A DNA stretch of 64,000 nucleotides from Pseudidiomarina donghaiensis (GCF_900116895.1 NZ_FPCF01000002.1:62001-126000), one strand, 5' to 3'. Positions 19,177-29,216 are shown, numbered from the stretch's first letter. Numbers and translations: made by a program. The notes: a model not told the origin generated them from the sequence alone.

Positions 19177-20361
19177 ATGGGTTTTTCACAAGCATTATCA
19201 GGTTTACGCGCAGCAGCCACTAACTTAGACGTAATTAGTAACAACGTTGCTAACTCTCAGGTGGTTGGTTTTAAAAGTGCTCGCGCACAGTTCTCAGATA
19301 TTTATGCCAATGCGCAAGTGGGTTTAGGTGTACGCGTAGCTGGCGTATTTCAGGACTTCAGTGACGGCAACATAGAAACCACGAACCGCAATATGGACTT
19401 AGCCATTAGCGGTAAAGGTTTCTTTCGGTTTGAAAACCAAGGCCAAATTGAATACTCGCGCAATGGCCAGTTAACTATTGATAAACAAGGTTTTATTGTG
19501 AACGCGCAAGGCGCACAGCTAACCGGCTACCCGCAAGGTGTTGAGTTTGGTGGTCAGCCAGAAGTATTGCGTGTGCCGCCAGGTGGTGTTCCAGCGAATG
19601 CGTCAAGCGAGCTTAGCGGCGTATTTAACTTAGATACCAGCACAGCAATTGTTGACCGCGCAGCTGTGCCGTTTGACCAAGCCGACCCAGATTCGTATTC
19701 CTATGCGAACTCGGTCACCTTGTTCGACTCTTTAGGTAACCCACAACCTAGCATGATGTACTTCACCAAAACGGGCGACAACCAGTGGGAAGTGCGCATG
19801 TCACGCGGTAACGAGTTGGCGCCAGAAGTTGGTCAACTAGATTTTGATACCAATGGTTTGCTAACCGGTACCACTGGTATGGATGGCTTTACTTTTGTGC
19901 CTGGTGAAGGCGCTGCGGATATGTCGATTGCTTTGGACGTTACCGGTACGACTCAGTTCGCGAATGAGTTTGAATTAACCTCAATGGAACAAAACGGTTA
20001 TATGTCAGGCACCTTAATGCAGGTAGCCGTGGCAGAAGATGGCAGCATTATTGGTACCTACTCAAATGAGCAACAAGTTGTTCTTGGTACCATTGCGCTG
20101 GCCAACTTCCAAAGTCTTGAGGGCTTGAAGTCGGTGGGTAATAACGCCTGGGTTGAGTCGCAACGCTCAGGTGTACCAATTTTGTCAGTACCTGGTGAAG
20201 GCCAATTCGGCTCAATTATGGCGGGCGCTGTTGAAGCATCAAACGTTGACCTAACCCAAGAGCTGGTGGCCATGATTATTGCGCAGCGCAATTATCAAGC
20301 CAATGCACAGAGTATTAAGTCGCAAGACGAAGCTCTGCAAACCACCATGCAGTTGAAATAA
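19177..20361 (+). CDS. flgE: Flagellar hook protein FlgE
   Basis: Main subunit of the hook. 394 residues, close to E. coli (402). N-terminal motif SGLRAAATNLDVISNNVANS with the following VVGFKSAR, and the C-terminal D0 helix ending AQSIKSQDEALQTTMQLK. The middle holds the FlgE D1/D2 domains. AAGGAG lies before the ATG. In operon after flgD. Confidence 0.97.
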   Translation: MGFSQALSGLRAAATNLDVISNNVANSQVVGFKSARAQFSDIYANAQVGLGVRVAGVFQDFSDGNIETTNRNMDLAISGKGFFRFENQGQIEYSRNGQLTIDKQGFIVNAQGAQLTGYPQGVEFGGQPEVLRVPPGGVPANASSELSGVFNLDTSTAIVDRAAVPFDQADPDSYSYANSVTLFDSLGNPQPSMMYFTKTGDNQWEVRMSRGNELAPEVGQLDFDTNGLLTGTTGMDGFTFVPGEGAADMSIALDVTGTTQFANEFELTSMEQNGYMSGTLMQVAVAEDGSIIGTYSNEQQVVLGTIALANFQSLEGLKSVGNNAWVESQRSGVPILSVPGEGQFGSIMAGAVEASNVDLTQELVAMIIAQRNYQANAQSIKSQDEALQTTMQLK

Positions 20362-20385
20362 TACCTAAGGTAACGAGGCTTAATC

Positions 20386-21129
20386 ATGGATGCCATTTTA
20401 TACACGGCAATGAATGGGGCACGGCAAACACTCGACGAACAGTCGGTGGTGACCCATAACTTGAGTAACGCATCAACCACTGGTTTTCGGGCGCAGCTTG
20501 CGGCGGCCCGCGCTGTACCTGTTAATGGCCCTGGCGTTTTGGATACGCGCGTAGCCGCAGTGACAACCACTGGTTTGTTCGATACTTCGGCGGGGGCTAT
20601 TCAAACCACCGAACGTGACTTAGATGTGGCCTTCGATCAAGCCAACTGGCTTGCCGTACAAACGCCAGAAGGTGAAGCCTACACCAAGCGTGGCGATTTG
20701 CAGATAGATGCCGATGGCCAATTAATGGTCAATGGCATGCCGGTGCTTGGCGATGGCGGGCCGATATTGTTGCCGCTAGGTACTCAGGTAACTATTGGTA
20801 ATGACGGTACCGTAAGCGGTATAGGTTTAGGCGGCGATGCCAACGAATTGGTGCCGCTTGATCGTCTCAAGCTGGTACGTGTCGATCAGCCGAACCAATT
20901 GCAGCGCAGCGACGATGGTTGGTTTCGTACTCCTGTTGGCGCTCCATTGCAGCGTGATGAAACGGCGCAATTGGTGTCAGGCGCATTAGAGGGCAGTAAT
21001 GTGAACACCATTGAAGCCATGGTGGCCATGATTGACACGCAGCGTCGTTATGATTTGAACATGAGCGTAATTTCAACCGCTGATGAAACGGCTCAACAAG
21101 CAAATAGCCTGCTGTCGGTGAAGGGCTAG
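20386..21129 (+). CDS. flgF: Flagellar proximal rod protein FlgF
   Basis: Rod subunit of the FlgF/FlgG type. 247 residues. Opens MDAILYTAMNGARQTLDEQ with HNLSNASTTGFRAQ, the FlgF form of the rod motif, and ends with the usual TQRRYDLNMSVISTADE helix. 24 bases after flgE and 22 before flgG in the operon. Confidence 0.96.
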   Translation: MDAILYTAMNGARQTLDEQSVVTHNLSNASTTGFRAQLAAARAVPVNGPGVLDTRVAAVTTTGLFDTSAGAIQTTERDLDVAFDQANWLAVQTPEGEAYTKRGDLQIDADGQLMVNGMPVLGDGGPILLPLGTQVTIGNDGTVSGIGLGGDANELVPLDRLKLVRVDQPNQLQRSDDGWFRTPVGAPLQRDETAQLVSGALEGSNVNTIEAMVAMIDTQRRYDLNMSVISTADETAQQANSLLSVKG

Positions 21130-21151
21130 ATAGGTTTACTGGAGAAAAATT

Positions 21152-21934
21152 ATGATTAAATCGTTATGGACTGCCAAAACCGGTTTGACCGCGCAACAAC
21201 AGCAGCTTGATGTCATCACCAACAACTTGGCCAACGTGAATACCGCAGGTTTCAAACGCTCTCGCGCAGTATTTGAAGATTTGCTGTATCAAAACATGCG
21301 CCAACCGGGCGCCATGAACAATGCCCAAGACAGTTTGCCTTCAGGCCTGCAAGTGGGCACGGGTGTGCGTACCGTAGCCACAGAGCGGTTGCATACTCAA
21401 GGCAGCATGAATAACACTGAGAACTCACGTGATCTAGCTATTAGCGGTAAAGGCTACTTTCAAGTGCTCATGCCAGATGGCTCGTTGGCGTATACCCGTG
21501 ACGGTAGCTTTCAAGTGAATGAAGACGGCCAAATGGTCACCGCCAATGGCTTTCCACTAGAGCCGGCTATTTTTCTTCCGGCCAATGCCATGAGCGTGAC
21601 CATTGGCCAAGACGGTATTGTCACCGTCACCCAACCCGGTAACACCCAAAACGTTCAGGTTGGGCAGATTACTTTGGCTATGTTTATGAATGACGCGGGC
21701 TTAGAGGCGCGCGGTGGTAATTTATTTGTGGAAACCCAAGCTTCGGGTGCACCAACCGAATCGTTACCCGGTATGAACGGAGCCGGCACGCTATTCCAAG
21801 GCTTTGTTGAAGCCTCGAACGTGAACGTGGTGGAAGAAATGGTCAACATGATTCAAACCCAGCGTGCTTATGAAATTAATAGCCGAGCTATTTCAAGCAG
21901 CGACGAAATGCTGGCGCGGTTGAGTCAGTTATAA
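21152..21934 (+). CDS. flgG: Flagellar distal rod protein FlgG
   Basis: Distal rod subunit. 260 residues, identical in length to E. coli FlgG. Opens [20 protein letters not shown] and carries [24 protein letters not shown]-type sequence, both diagnostic; the C-terminal helix ends [20 protein letters not shown]. Ribosome site GGAG before the ATG. Confidence 0.97.
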   Translation: MIKSLWTAKTGLTAQQQQLDVITNNLANVNTAGFKRSRAVFEDLLYQNMRQPGAMNNAQDSLPSGLQVGTGVRTVATERLHTQGSMNNTENSRDLAISGKGYFQVLMPDGSLAYTRDGSFQVNEDGQMVTANGFPLEPAIFLPANAMSVTIGQDGIVTVTQPGNTQNVQVGQITLAMFMNDAGLEARGGNLFVETQASGAPTESLPGMNGAGTLFQGFVEASNVNVVEEMVNMIQTQRAYEINSRAISSSDEMLARLSQL

Positions 21935-21966
21935 CAAGCGATTAGGCGAATAAAGGCAGATAGCAT

Positions 21967-22629
21967 ATGCGTGCGGTTTTGATAATAACAATGGCGGTGT
22001 TTTTAGCAGGATGTAGCAGCTCGCCGCCAGAGCCTGTAGTGGTGGAACCATACGAGCCGGTGGTTATACCGGAGAACGCGTATGGAGTGCCTAATGGTTC
22101 TATTTATCAGGCGCAAAATGGCTATATCCCACTGTTTGAAGATCAGCGGCCACGCCGCACTGGCGACATTATTACCATTGTGCTTGAAGAGCAAGTTAGC
22201 GCGACCAAGAACGCCTCTTCACAGTCGTCGCGTGCAAGCAATATTGGTGTGGATTTGGAAGGCTTGCCAGATGCGCTTGAACAACTGGCCGAATATGGCT
22301 TTAGCGTTGGAAGTGCGAATGATTTCGCCGGCTCAGGCGGCAGCAGCGCGTCGAATCAGTTTTCTGGCGTAATTACCGTGCAAGTTATGCAAGTGCTACC
22401 GAACGGAAATTTGCGCGTGCGCGGTGAGAAGCAAATCGCAATTAATCAAGGCACTGAATATATTCGCTTTTCTGGGGTCGTGAATCCGCGCAGTATTAGT
22501 GGCCAAAACAGCGTGTTGTCAACCGCTGTGGCCGAGGCGCGCCTTGAGTACATTGGCGATGGTTATATTAACGATGCGCAGAAACAGGGTTGGTTGCAGC
22601 GTTTCTTTAATTACATCGCGCCGTTTTAA
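21967..22629 (+). CDS. flgH: Flagellar L-ring lipoprotein FlgH
   Basis: Forms the outer-membrane L-ring around the rod. 220 residues. A lipoprotein signal ends in LAGC, with acylated Cys at residue 16. The conserved GSIYQ and RRTGDIITIVLEEQVSATKNA segments follow, and the C-terminus ends WLQRFFNYIAPF, close to the family's usual end. Lies between flgG and flgI. Confidence 0.97.
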   Translation: MRAVLIITMAVFLAGCSSSPPEPVVVEPYEPVVIPENAYGVPNGSIYQAQNGYIPLFEDQRPRRTGDIITIVLEEQVSATKNASSQSSRASNIGVDLEGLPDALEQLAEYGFSVGSANDFAGSGGSSASNQFSGVITVQVMQVLPNGNLRVRGEKQIAINQGTEYIRFSGVVNPRSISGQNSVLSTAVAEARLEYIGDGYINDAQKQGWLQRFFNYIAPF

Positions 22630-22643
22630 GTAGAGGTTTTATC

Positions 22644-23738
22644 ATGTTACGACAGCTTATAATGCTTATAACTGTAGTTATTGTTGGCTTTTCTAGTGCG
22701 CAAGCAGAGCGGATTAAAGAGCTTGCAGACTTTGCTGGTGTGCGTAACAACAGCCTTGTTGGTTATGGCTTGGTGGTTGGCCTTGACGGCAGCGGTGACC
22801 AGACCATGCAGGCGCCGTTTACCGGTCAGAGCATGACAAACATGTTGGCGCAACTAGGTGTCACTATTCCGCCGGGTACTAATATGCAGTTGCGTAACGT
22901 AGCCGCGGTAATGGTTACTGCAACCTTGCCGGCTTTTGCTCGGCCTGGTCAAGAACTCGACGTGGTGGTGTCTTCCATTGGTAATGCCCGCAGCTTGCGC
23001 GGCGGTACCCTGTTAATGACGCCACTAAAAGGTGCCGACGGCCAAGTTTACGCCCTTGCCCAAGGTAACTTATTGATCAACGGTGCTAGCGCAGAGTCAC
23101 AAGGCTCGTCAGCGGTGATTAACCAACAGGCGGGTGGCCGTATTACTGGCGGTGCTACGGTAGAACGCAGTGTTGCGCACGACATTACCTACGGCAAAAT
23201 GCAGCTGAACCTCAAAGAAGCAGATTTCACCACAGCCTTACGTATGGTTGAACGCATAAATCAAGAATTTGGTTATGCGGTTGCTATGGCACTGGACGGC
23301 GGCACCATTCAACTTGATGGCCCTTCAGATGCAGCAAACCGCGTGCAGTTTATGGCGCGGGTTGAAAATGTTGATGTGCGTCCAGGGTCAGCAAGCCCTC
23401 GTGTTGTATTGAATTCACGCACCGGGTCGGTGGTTTTAAGTGGTCCAGTAACCCTGCGTCAAGCGGCTGTTGCGCATGGCAACTTGTCGGTAACGATTAC
23501 CCGTCAACCTTATGTTAGTCAGCCGCCAGCACTAAGCGGTGGTGAAACAGTGGTTGGCGAAACTAGCAATATTGCCATTGAACAAGAGCAGGGCTCCTTA
23601 CAAATGGTTGAGGGCGTTGAGTTGATGCAAGTTGTACAGGCGCTCAATAGTTTGGGTGCAACGCCAAGTGACTTAATGGCAATTTTACAGGCGCTGCATA
23701 CCTCGGGTGCATTGCGTGCTGAATTGGAGATTATTTAA
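22644..23738 (+). CDS. flgI: Flagellar P-ring protein FlgI
   Basis: Periplasmic P-ring subunit. 364 residues with a cleaved signal peptide (about residues 1-21, ending SSAQA). Contains ERIKELADFAGVRNNSLVGYG and GLDGSGDQT, highly conserved in FlgI, and the C-terminal LNSLGATPSDLMAILQALH. Stop overlaps the start of flgJ by one base. Confidence 0.97.
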   Translation: MLRQLIMLITVVIVGFSSAQAERIKELADFAGVRNNSLVGYGLVVGLDGSGDQTMQAPFTGQSMTNMLAQLGVTIPPGTNMQLRNVAAVMVTATLPAFARPGQELDVVVSSIGNARSLRGGTLLMTPLKGADGQVYALAQGNLLINGASAESQGSSAVINQQAGGRITGGATVERSVAHDITYGKMQLNLKEADFTTALRMVERINQEFGYAVAMALDGGTIQLDGPSDAANRVQFMARVENVDVRPGSASPRVVLNSRTGSVVLSGPVTLRQAAVAHGNLSVTITRQPYVSQPPALSGGETVVGETSNIAIEQEQGSLQMVEGVELMQVVQALNSLGATPSDLMAILQALHTSGALRAELEII

Positions 23739-24052
23739 TGGCTAACTCAGTTGCGTCGGTCGGGTTAGCTGTAGATGCCCAGCAATTAGACAAATTGAAA
23801 ACCCAAAGTCAGCAGCGCCCACAAGAGGCTGCGGCTGAAGCTGCGCGACAATTTGAGGCATTGTTTATTTCACAAATGATGAAGTCAATGCGTCAAGCTG
23901 GCGGCGAATCAGAGTTATTCAATAGTTCAGCGATGCGTACCTATACCGATATGTTTGATCAACAAATGGCAACTGAAGTTGCCGGTAAAGGTATTGGTTT
24001 GGCCGAGCAGCTATTACAGCAATTGCAGCTGGAACAAGGTAAAAAACCATAA
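23738..24052 (+). CDS. flgJ: Single-domain FlgJ (rod-binding domain only)
   Basis: Rod cap/scaffold protein. Only 104 residues: it has the N-terminal rod-binding domain (EAARQFEALFISQMMKSMR, about 35-53, then the MYTDMFDQQMATEVAGKGIGLAEQL-like end) but no peptidoglycan-hydrolysing domain, unlike the roughly 313-residue FlgJ of enterics. The frame ends cleanly with a stop that is also part of the flgK sigma-28 promoter, so this looks like a genuine short form, not a frameshift. A separate hydrolase must open the wall. Overlaps flgI by one base. Confidence 0.93.
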   Translation: MANSVASVGLAVDAQQLDKLKTQSQQRPQEAAAEAARQFEALFISQMMKSMRQAGGESELFNSSAMRTYTDMFDQQMATEVAGKGIGLAEQLLQQLQLEQGKKP

Positions 24053-24076
24053 AGTTATACGTGCTGATGCCGATAA
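24050..24076 (+). promoter_or_regulatory. Sigma-28 promoter for flgKL
   Basis: TAAAGTTA, 11 bases, GCCGATAA: near-perfect FliA promoter. The -35 begins at the stop codon of flgJ. Located 28 bases before the flgK start, it separates the class III flgKL genes from the upstream rod-hook operon. Confidence 0.9.
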
Positions 24077-24104
24077 ACAAAGGTAACAGCATTAGGGAGC
24101 AGGC

Positions 24105-25709
24105 ATGAGTATCTTTTCAATTGGCTTAAGTGGTTTACGCGCGGCGCAAACGGGGCTTTATGCCACCAGTGGCAATATTAGTAACGTGAATACGCCAGGC
24201 TACAACCGTGAGCTTGTGCAGCTCGGAGAAAACCGTTCTTATGGCGTGTTAGTTAATGGTGTTGAGCGCCAATTTAACCAGTTTGTCGCTACCCGCTTAA
24301 ATGCTGCGAGCGGTTCGCTTGCTTCGCTAGAAACCTACCACAGCCAAGTGCGCCAAATTGATAACTTGCTTTCAGATGAGCGTTCAGGTTTAGCGCCTGT
24401 TATGCAAGAATTCTTTAATGCGCTTGGGCAAATGAATAGTAGCCCAGCCGACCCTGCCGCCCGAGCCGGTGTGCTGGGTACCGCGAGCACCTTAGTTAGC
24501 CAATTTAAGTCATTTGATAACTACCTTGAAGATATTGAGCGTAGCGTAAACGCTGAAATGAAGTTTGAGGTGGACTCTATCAACTCATTAACTGGGCAAA
24601 TTAGCCAGTTAAACAAAGAGATTTTGTTAGCCCGTTCGGGTGCAGGGGATGCTCCAAATAGCTTATTAAACCAGCGCGATAAACTCGTGCACGACCTGTC
24701 GCAACGCATTGATGTGCGGGTGCATGAGCAAAAATCGGGCTCTTATACTATTTCGTTGAATAACGGGTCGCCATTAGTTTCTGGCGATACGTCTTATCAG
24801 CTTGATGCGCGTGCTGATAACAATGACCCGACTCGCACCGCGATATTTTACAATGACGTGTCGGGCAACCAAGTTCAGCTCAAAGAGTCGACGTTCAATC
24901 GTGGTAGCTTAAGCGGGCTTATGGAGTTTCGTTCAAAAAGCCTAGATACCATGCGTAACCAGCTTGGCCAAATGGTGCGAGTATTTGCCGATTCGTTTAA
25001 TCAGCAACATCAAGCGGGTGTCGACCTAAACCAAGATCCTGGGCAAGCCATGTTCGGCACGGGAGAGCCGGTTGCCTATAGTCATTCACGCAATACTGGA
25101 ACTGGTGTCGCGGGTGTACAGATTACAGACGCTAACGCGTTGTTGGCGACCGATTACGATATTAAGCTTACCGACACTGGCTACGAAGTTCGCCGTGTTG
25201 ATAATGGTAAATTGGTTGATGCGACTTTTGATGGCGCTACGGGTACGTTGGCATTCAACGGTGTTGAAGTAGCTATGACTGGTACAGTCGATCAAGGTGA
25301 CAGCTTCCGTGTGCGCCCTTTAGTGAATCAAACTCAAAGCTTTGAATTGTTACTTACCGAAGGTGCTCAGTTAGCTGCTGCACAGTCTAACGCAAGCGGC
25401 GATAACCGTAACGGCTTAGCCATGCTGGATTTACAAAACCAGTTATTAGTTGAAGGCAAAGGTACTTTCAACCAAGCCTACGGCACCATGGTGAGTACTT
25501 TAGGCAACCAAATTAACGTGGTACAGGCTAACTTGGCGGCGCAGCAAGGTTTAACAGAACAGCTAACAGCATTGCAGCAGTCAGAGTCGGGCGTAAATCT
25601 TGATGAAGAAGCCGCAAACCTGATTCGTTATCAACAATATTACCAAGCCAATGCCAAGGTTATCGAAACCGGTTCGACCATTCTCGATACTATTTTGCAA
25701 TTGCGCTAA
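24105..25709 (+). CDS. flgK: Flagellar hook-associated protein 1 FlgK
   Basis: First hook-filament junction protein. 534 residues, close to the enteric size. N-terminal rod/hook-type motif SGLRAAQTGLYATSGNISNVNTPGYNRE and C-terminal helix RYQQYYQANAKVIETGSTILDTIL. The central part carries the variable FlgK domains (NQQHQAGVDLNQDPGQ is typical). AGGGAG-like ribosome site before ATG 24105. Its own sigma-28 promoter is immediately upstream. Confidence 0.96.
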   Translation: MSIFSIGLSGLRAAQTGLYATSGNISNVNTPGYNRELVQLGENRSYGVLVNGVERQFNQFVATRLNAASGSLASLETYHSQVRQIDNLLSDERSGLAPVMQEFFNALGQMNSSPADPAARAGVLGTASTLVSQFKSFDNYLEDIERSVNAEMKFEVDSINSLTGQISQLNKEILLARSGAGDAPNSLLNQRDKLVHDLSQRIDVRVHEQKSGSYTISLNNGSPLVSGDTSYQLDARADNNDPTRTAIFYNDVSGNQVQLKESTFNRGSLSGLMEFRSKSLDTMRNQLGQMVRVFADSFNQQHQAGVDLNQDPGQAMFGTGEPVAYSHSRNTGTGVAGVQITDANALLATDYDIKLTDTGYEVRRVDNGKLVDATFDGATGTLAFNGVEVAMTGTVDQGDSFRVRPLVNQTQSFELLLTEGAQLAAAQSNASGDNRNGLAMLDLQNQLLVEGKGTFNQAYGTMVSTLGNQINVVQANLAAQQGLTEQLTALQQSESGVNLDEEAANLIRYQQYYQANAKVIETGSTILDTILQLR

Positions 25710-25732
25710 CCAGACACCGCGGAGTATAGATT

Positions 25733-26929
25733 ATGCGAATTAGCACACTCACCATGTACAACCAAAACGTGTCGTCGATGAACCGGCAGCAAACAGAGTT
25801 CATGAAGATTGGTCAGCAAATTGCCAGTGGTAAACGCATCGTGAATATTTCTGATGACCCACAAGCAATGACGCAAGCGATTAATATTTCGCAATCAAAG
25901 TCGGTGTCGAATCAATTCAATGACGCTCGCGTTGGCGTGCGCAACTCTTTGTCACAAGAAGAAAGTGTTCTTAACACCGTTAACGACGTTTATTCACGTG
26001 CAAAGACTTTGATGGTACAAGCGTCAAGCGATACCTTGTCGGACGCTGATCGGGCGTCAGTATCGAGCGAGTTGCGTGGCCTGTACGAGTCGTTAATAGG
26101 CTTAGGAAATACCCGCGACGGTAATGGTCGTTATTTATTTGGCGGTTACCAAGACGATACAGCGCCTTTTGTGCGAGACGGGGCTGGTGATGTTAGCTAT
26201 GTCGGCAGCCCAGAAGTACGCGAGCAGCAGGTTGACGGCGAGCGCCGCATGGCTGTAGGCCATTCAGGTGACAAAATTTTCCGCTCGGTGCACAGCAGCG
26301 CAGGTTATTTAGCCGATGCCGGCTTGAACAACGAAGGCACCTTACAGTTTGATGGCATCAATATTGTCGACTCAAACCACCCTGACTTTGGTCAAGCCTA
26401 TGATATTGAGTTTGCCGATAACGCGGGCCAAATGCAGTATCGCGTGAACGGCGGAGCGTGGGCGGATTACAGTAGCCCGACTAACGTCGCATTAGGCGGT
26501 ATTGAAATAGAGCTAGAAGGTGCTCCGGCAGACGGTGATACATTGCGTGTCGCCCGCGGCCAAGATAACAACATGGATATTTTCCGTACTTTTGAAAAAG
26601 CCTTAGCGGTACTTGATAATCCAGCAACCACAGATGCCGAAAAGGCGCAACGTTCGAACACTTTGCGCACGGTTATGCGTGAATTAGATAACGGTATGGA
26701 CAACGTCTTAACCACCCGTGCGGAAGTTGGTGCCCGACTTAATGAGTTAGATGCGCTAGACACCATTGGCGGTAATCGTACCTTGGCATACGAGCAGGCA
26801 TTGTCAGATTTGGTTGATTTGGACTATGTGGAAGCAGCTTCACAGTATAGTGTGCGTATGGTTGGTTTGCAGGCAGCACAAAAAGCTTTTGTCGGCATGA
26901 AAGACATGAGCCTTTTCAACTTCCTCTAA
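25733..26929 (+). CDS. flgL: Flagellar hook-associated protein 3 FlgL
   Basis: Second junction protein, flagellin-like. 398 residues. Opens MRISTLTMYNQNVSSMNRQQTE, with GKRIVNISDDPQAMTQA matching the flagellin N-terminal helix; the C-terminal region (RAEVGARLNELDAL and AASQYSVRMVGLQAAQKAF) completes the D0/D1 domains. Last gene of the plus-strand flg series; 24 bases after flgK. Confidence 0.96.
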   Translation: MRISTLTMYNQNVSSMNRQQTEFMKIGQQIASGKRIVNISDDPQAMTQAINISQSKSVSNQFNDARVGVRNSLSQEESVLNTVNDVYSRAKTLMVQASSDTLSDADRASVSSELRGLYESLIGLGNTRDGNGRYLFGGYQDDTAPFVRDGAGDVSYVGSPEVREQQVDGERRMAVGHSGDKIFRSVHSSAGYLADAGLNNEGTLQFDGINIVDSNHPDFGQAYDIEFADNAGQMQYRVNGGAWADYSSPTNVALGGIEIELEGAPADGDTLRVARGQDNNMDIFRTFEKALAVLDNPATTDAEKAQRSNTLRTVMRELDNGMDNVLTTRAEVGARLNELDALDTIGGNRTLAYEQALSDLVDLDYVEAASQYSVRMVGLQAAQKAFVGMKDMSLFNFL

Positions 26930-26953
26930 GAGCAACAGAAGATATTAGCTAAC

Positions 26954-27008
26954 AGATATCAGATATCAGAGATGGCGCTTGGAGCATCGGCGCGGATATC
27001 CGATATCT
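26954..27008. repeat. Inverted repeat between convergent flgL and fliR
   Basis: Arms at 26954-26967 and 26995-27008 match as inverted copies over 14 bases with one mismatch; 27 bases lie between. Each arm is itself built from GATATC-type hexamers. It sits in the 102-base gap where flgL (plus) and fliR (minus) transcripts meet, so a two-way terminator is possible, though no clear T-tract follows. Confidence 0.6.
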
Positions 27009-27031
27009 AATAGCTGCTATCGCTCTAGTTC

Positions 27032-27811
27032 TCACATTGCGAGAAGTACTTGTTCCACCATATTTAGGCCGAGCCTAAATAGACGCTGTAAATAACCACC
27101 AAGCTCCGTCATTAATACCGTCATCAATACCAAGCCAAGCGTTAATGACATGGGAAAGCCTACCGAGAATACCGTTAACTGCGGAGCCGAGCGATTCAAA
27201 ATTCCCAAGGTTAAGTTGACGATAAGCAGCGCACCAAATACTGGCAACGCCAGTAATATTCCAGAGCTGAACACCACCATCCCAAAGCGTGCTACTTGTT
27301 CGAATGCGCCGGCATTTAAGCCTAAGGTACCAATGGGTAGAAACTCGAACGAACGGGCGAGAATTTCTAGCATGATCAAATGCCCATCAATGGCAAGAAA
27401 CATCAAGATAGCAAAGGTGTAAAACACACGCGATAAAATCATGGTGTTTGCGCCGCTGTCGGGCGAAAAGAAGGTAGCAAAGGCTAGGCCCATTTGTAAG
27501 CCGATATACTCACCAGCGGCCTGTACGGCAGCAAAAACCACCTGCACCACCAAGCCAATGGCAACGCCAATAATAATTTGCTCGACAATGATGCCGAAAC
27601 TAGCCCATGAAAACAGTGGAATGTCAGGAAGTGGTGGCAGCAGAGGGCCAATAATGATGCTAAATATGAGCGCTAGGCCGAGTTTGACGCGATTAGGAAT
27701 GCTTGAATGGCTAAATACCGGTGCAATAAGTAACAAGCCGGTAAAGCGGCAGAACGGCCATAAAAATAGGCTGATCCATTCTTGAAGTTGCGCAAAAGTG
27801 ACCGTGATCAT
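27032..27811 (-). CDS. fliR: Flagellar type III export gate protein FliR
   Basis: Membrane subunit of the FliPQR export gate. 259 residues with about six membrane helices, opening MITVTFAQLQEWISLFLWPFCR and containing PVFSHSSIPNRVKLGLAL, a conserved loop of the family. Last gene of the long minus-strand fliF-to-fliR run, 11 bases after fliQ. Confidence 0.96.
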   Translation of the reverse strand: MITVTFAQLQEWISLFLWPFCRFTGLLLIAPVFSHSSIPNRVKLGLALIFSIIIGPLLPPLPDIPLFSWASFGIIVEQIIIGVAIGLVVQVVFAAVQAAGEYIGLQMGLAFATFFSPDSGANTMILSRVFYTFAILMFLAIDGHLIMLEILARSFEFLPIGTLGLNAGAFEQVARFGMVVFSSGILLALPVFGALLIVNLTLGILNRSAPQLTVFSVGFPMSLTLGLVLMTVLMTELGGYLQRLFRLGLNMVEQVLLAM

Positions 27812-27822
27812 GCGCGGCTCCG

Positions 27823-28092
27823 TTATTGAATCATGGACGGAATATTGGTGAATAACCGCGTGGTGAAATCAATAATAAGTTGCAGCAAATAAGGGCCGAT
27901 TAACACCAGTACTGCAAGCACGCCCAAAATTTTGGGAATAAAGCTAAGGGTCATTTCGTTAATTTGGGTGGCAGCTTGAAACAAGCTGATCAATAGACCA
28001 AGCAGCAACGCTGTTAATAACAGTGGGCCGGCCAAATAAACGCATAGCAGCATGGCTTGGTAAGCAATAGTCATGACCGTTTCAGGAGTCAT
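27823..28092 (-). CDS. fliQ: Flagellar type III export gate protein FliQ
   Basis: Two-helix membrane subunit of the export gate; 89 residues as in E. coli. Contains LFQAATQINEMTLSFIPKI, the conserved cytoplasmic loop. AGGAG precedes the ATG at 28092. Lies between fliP and fliR. Confidence 0.97.
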   Translation of the reverse strand: MTPETVMTIAYQAMLLCVYLAGPLLLTALLLGLLISLFQAATQINEMTLSFIPKILGVLAVLVLIGPYLLQLIIDFTTRLFTNIPSMIQ

Positions 28093-28101
28093 TGGCGGCC
28101 C

Positions 28102-28845
28102 CTACACGTAAAAGCTGGCTGCAAGCGAGCCAATAAGTAGCTGCCAACCGTCCACCAATACAAACAGCATGAGCTTAAACGGCAAAGATATCGTGGCTGG
28201 CGGAACCATCATCATACCTAGCGCCATAAGCACACTGGCTACCACTAAGTCGATAATTAAAAACGGAATAAAAATAGTAAAACCAATCTGAAACGCGGTT
28301 TTCAATTCGCTGGTGACAAACGAGGGCACCAATACATGAAATGGCACATCTTGAGGAGTCGCCATAGGGCCAACGTCGGCTAAGCCGGCAAACAATGCCA
28401 AGTCGGGTTCGCGCGTTTGGGCCAGCATAAACTCACGCATTGGGCCTGAAGCAAGTTCTAAAAATTGTGGAAAATCTATGGCGTCTTGGCTAAATGGCAG
28501 CCACGCGATGTCGTAAATTTGGTTAAATACCGGCGCCATAATAAAAAACGTTAGAAATAACGCGAGCCCAAGTAGCACCTGATTTGGTGGCGCCGACTGA
28601 GTTCCCATTGCAGTACGCAGTAGGCCAAACACAATAATGAGTCGCACAAAGCAGGTCATCATTAAAAGTACGGCCGGCAAAAACGTTAGGCTGGTTAAAA
28701 AGAGTAACGTTTGCAGCGACAACGACCACTGCTGACCGCCATTTTCAGTGGGCTCGACCACGACACCTGGAATAGACTGCGCTAGGGCTTCAAATGGAAT
28801 GATAAAAAGAGTAAGGGCAACGACCACCAGCCAAACAATGCGCAT
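28102..28845 (-). CDS. fliP: Flagellar type III export gate protein FliP
   Basis: Core export-gate subunit. 247 residues with a cleavable signal peptide (about residues 1-22) and four membrane helices. Conserved [24 protein letters not shown] and the C-terminal [21 protein letters not shown] segments are visible. Overlaps fliO by one base. Confidence 0.97.
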   Translation of the reverse strand: MRIVWLVVVALTLFIIPFEALAQSIPGVVVEPTENGGQQWSLSLQTLLFLTSLTFLPAVLLMMTCFVRLIIVFGLLRTAMGTQSAPPNQVLLGLALFLTFFIMAPVFNQIYDIAWLPFSQDAIDFPQFLELASGPMREFMLAQTREPDLALFAGLADVGPMATPQDVPFHVLVPSFVTSELKTAFQIGFTIFIPFLIIDLVVASVLMALGMMMVPPATISLPFKLMLFVLVDGWQLLIGSLAASFYV

Positions 28846-29216
28846 TATTTGGCCTCTTCAGTTGGCTTATCTGAAGTTTTGTTGAGAGCTTGCGATAAGC
28901 GTGCTGCAAAACTGTTTAACTGCGGCTCTGGGCGTTCTTGCGCTGGCAGTTCATGTAGCTTAGTGACTTGGCCGGAAGCAACGCCGAGCACCAACCAGGT
29001 GTTATTGACCTCAACGATGACGACACGCTCGCGCTGCCCAACAGCCACTGAACCGACAACATGAAGTAATTTTGAATGACTAAACGATGTGCCGTTAATT
29101 TTTCGAAATAACCATGCGCACAGCAGAATAATGCCGATGATTAATATCAGCACTAAGGTTACTTGGCCAAGCAGTGCAAGGCCGGTATCAAGTTCTGCAG
29201 TTGAGGTTTCGTTCAT
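28845..29216 (-). CDS. fliO: Flagellar biogenesis protein FliO
   Basis: Small bitopic membrane protein that helps FliP assembly. 123 residues with one membrane helix (about 15-35) and a cytoplasmic part containing [21 protein letters not shown], typical of the FliO domain. Overlaps fliN upstream (ATGA) and fliP downstream. Sequence conservation is modest; position makes the call firm. Confidence 0.93.
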   Translation of the reverse strand: MNETSTAELDTGLALLGQVTLVLILIIGIILLCAWLFRKINGTSFSHSKLLHVVGSVAVGQRERVVIVEVNNTWLVLGVASGQVTKLHELPAQERPEPQLNSFAARLSQALNKTSDKPTEEAK

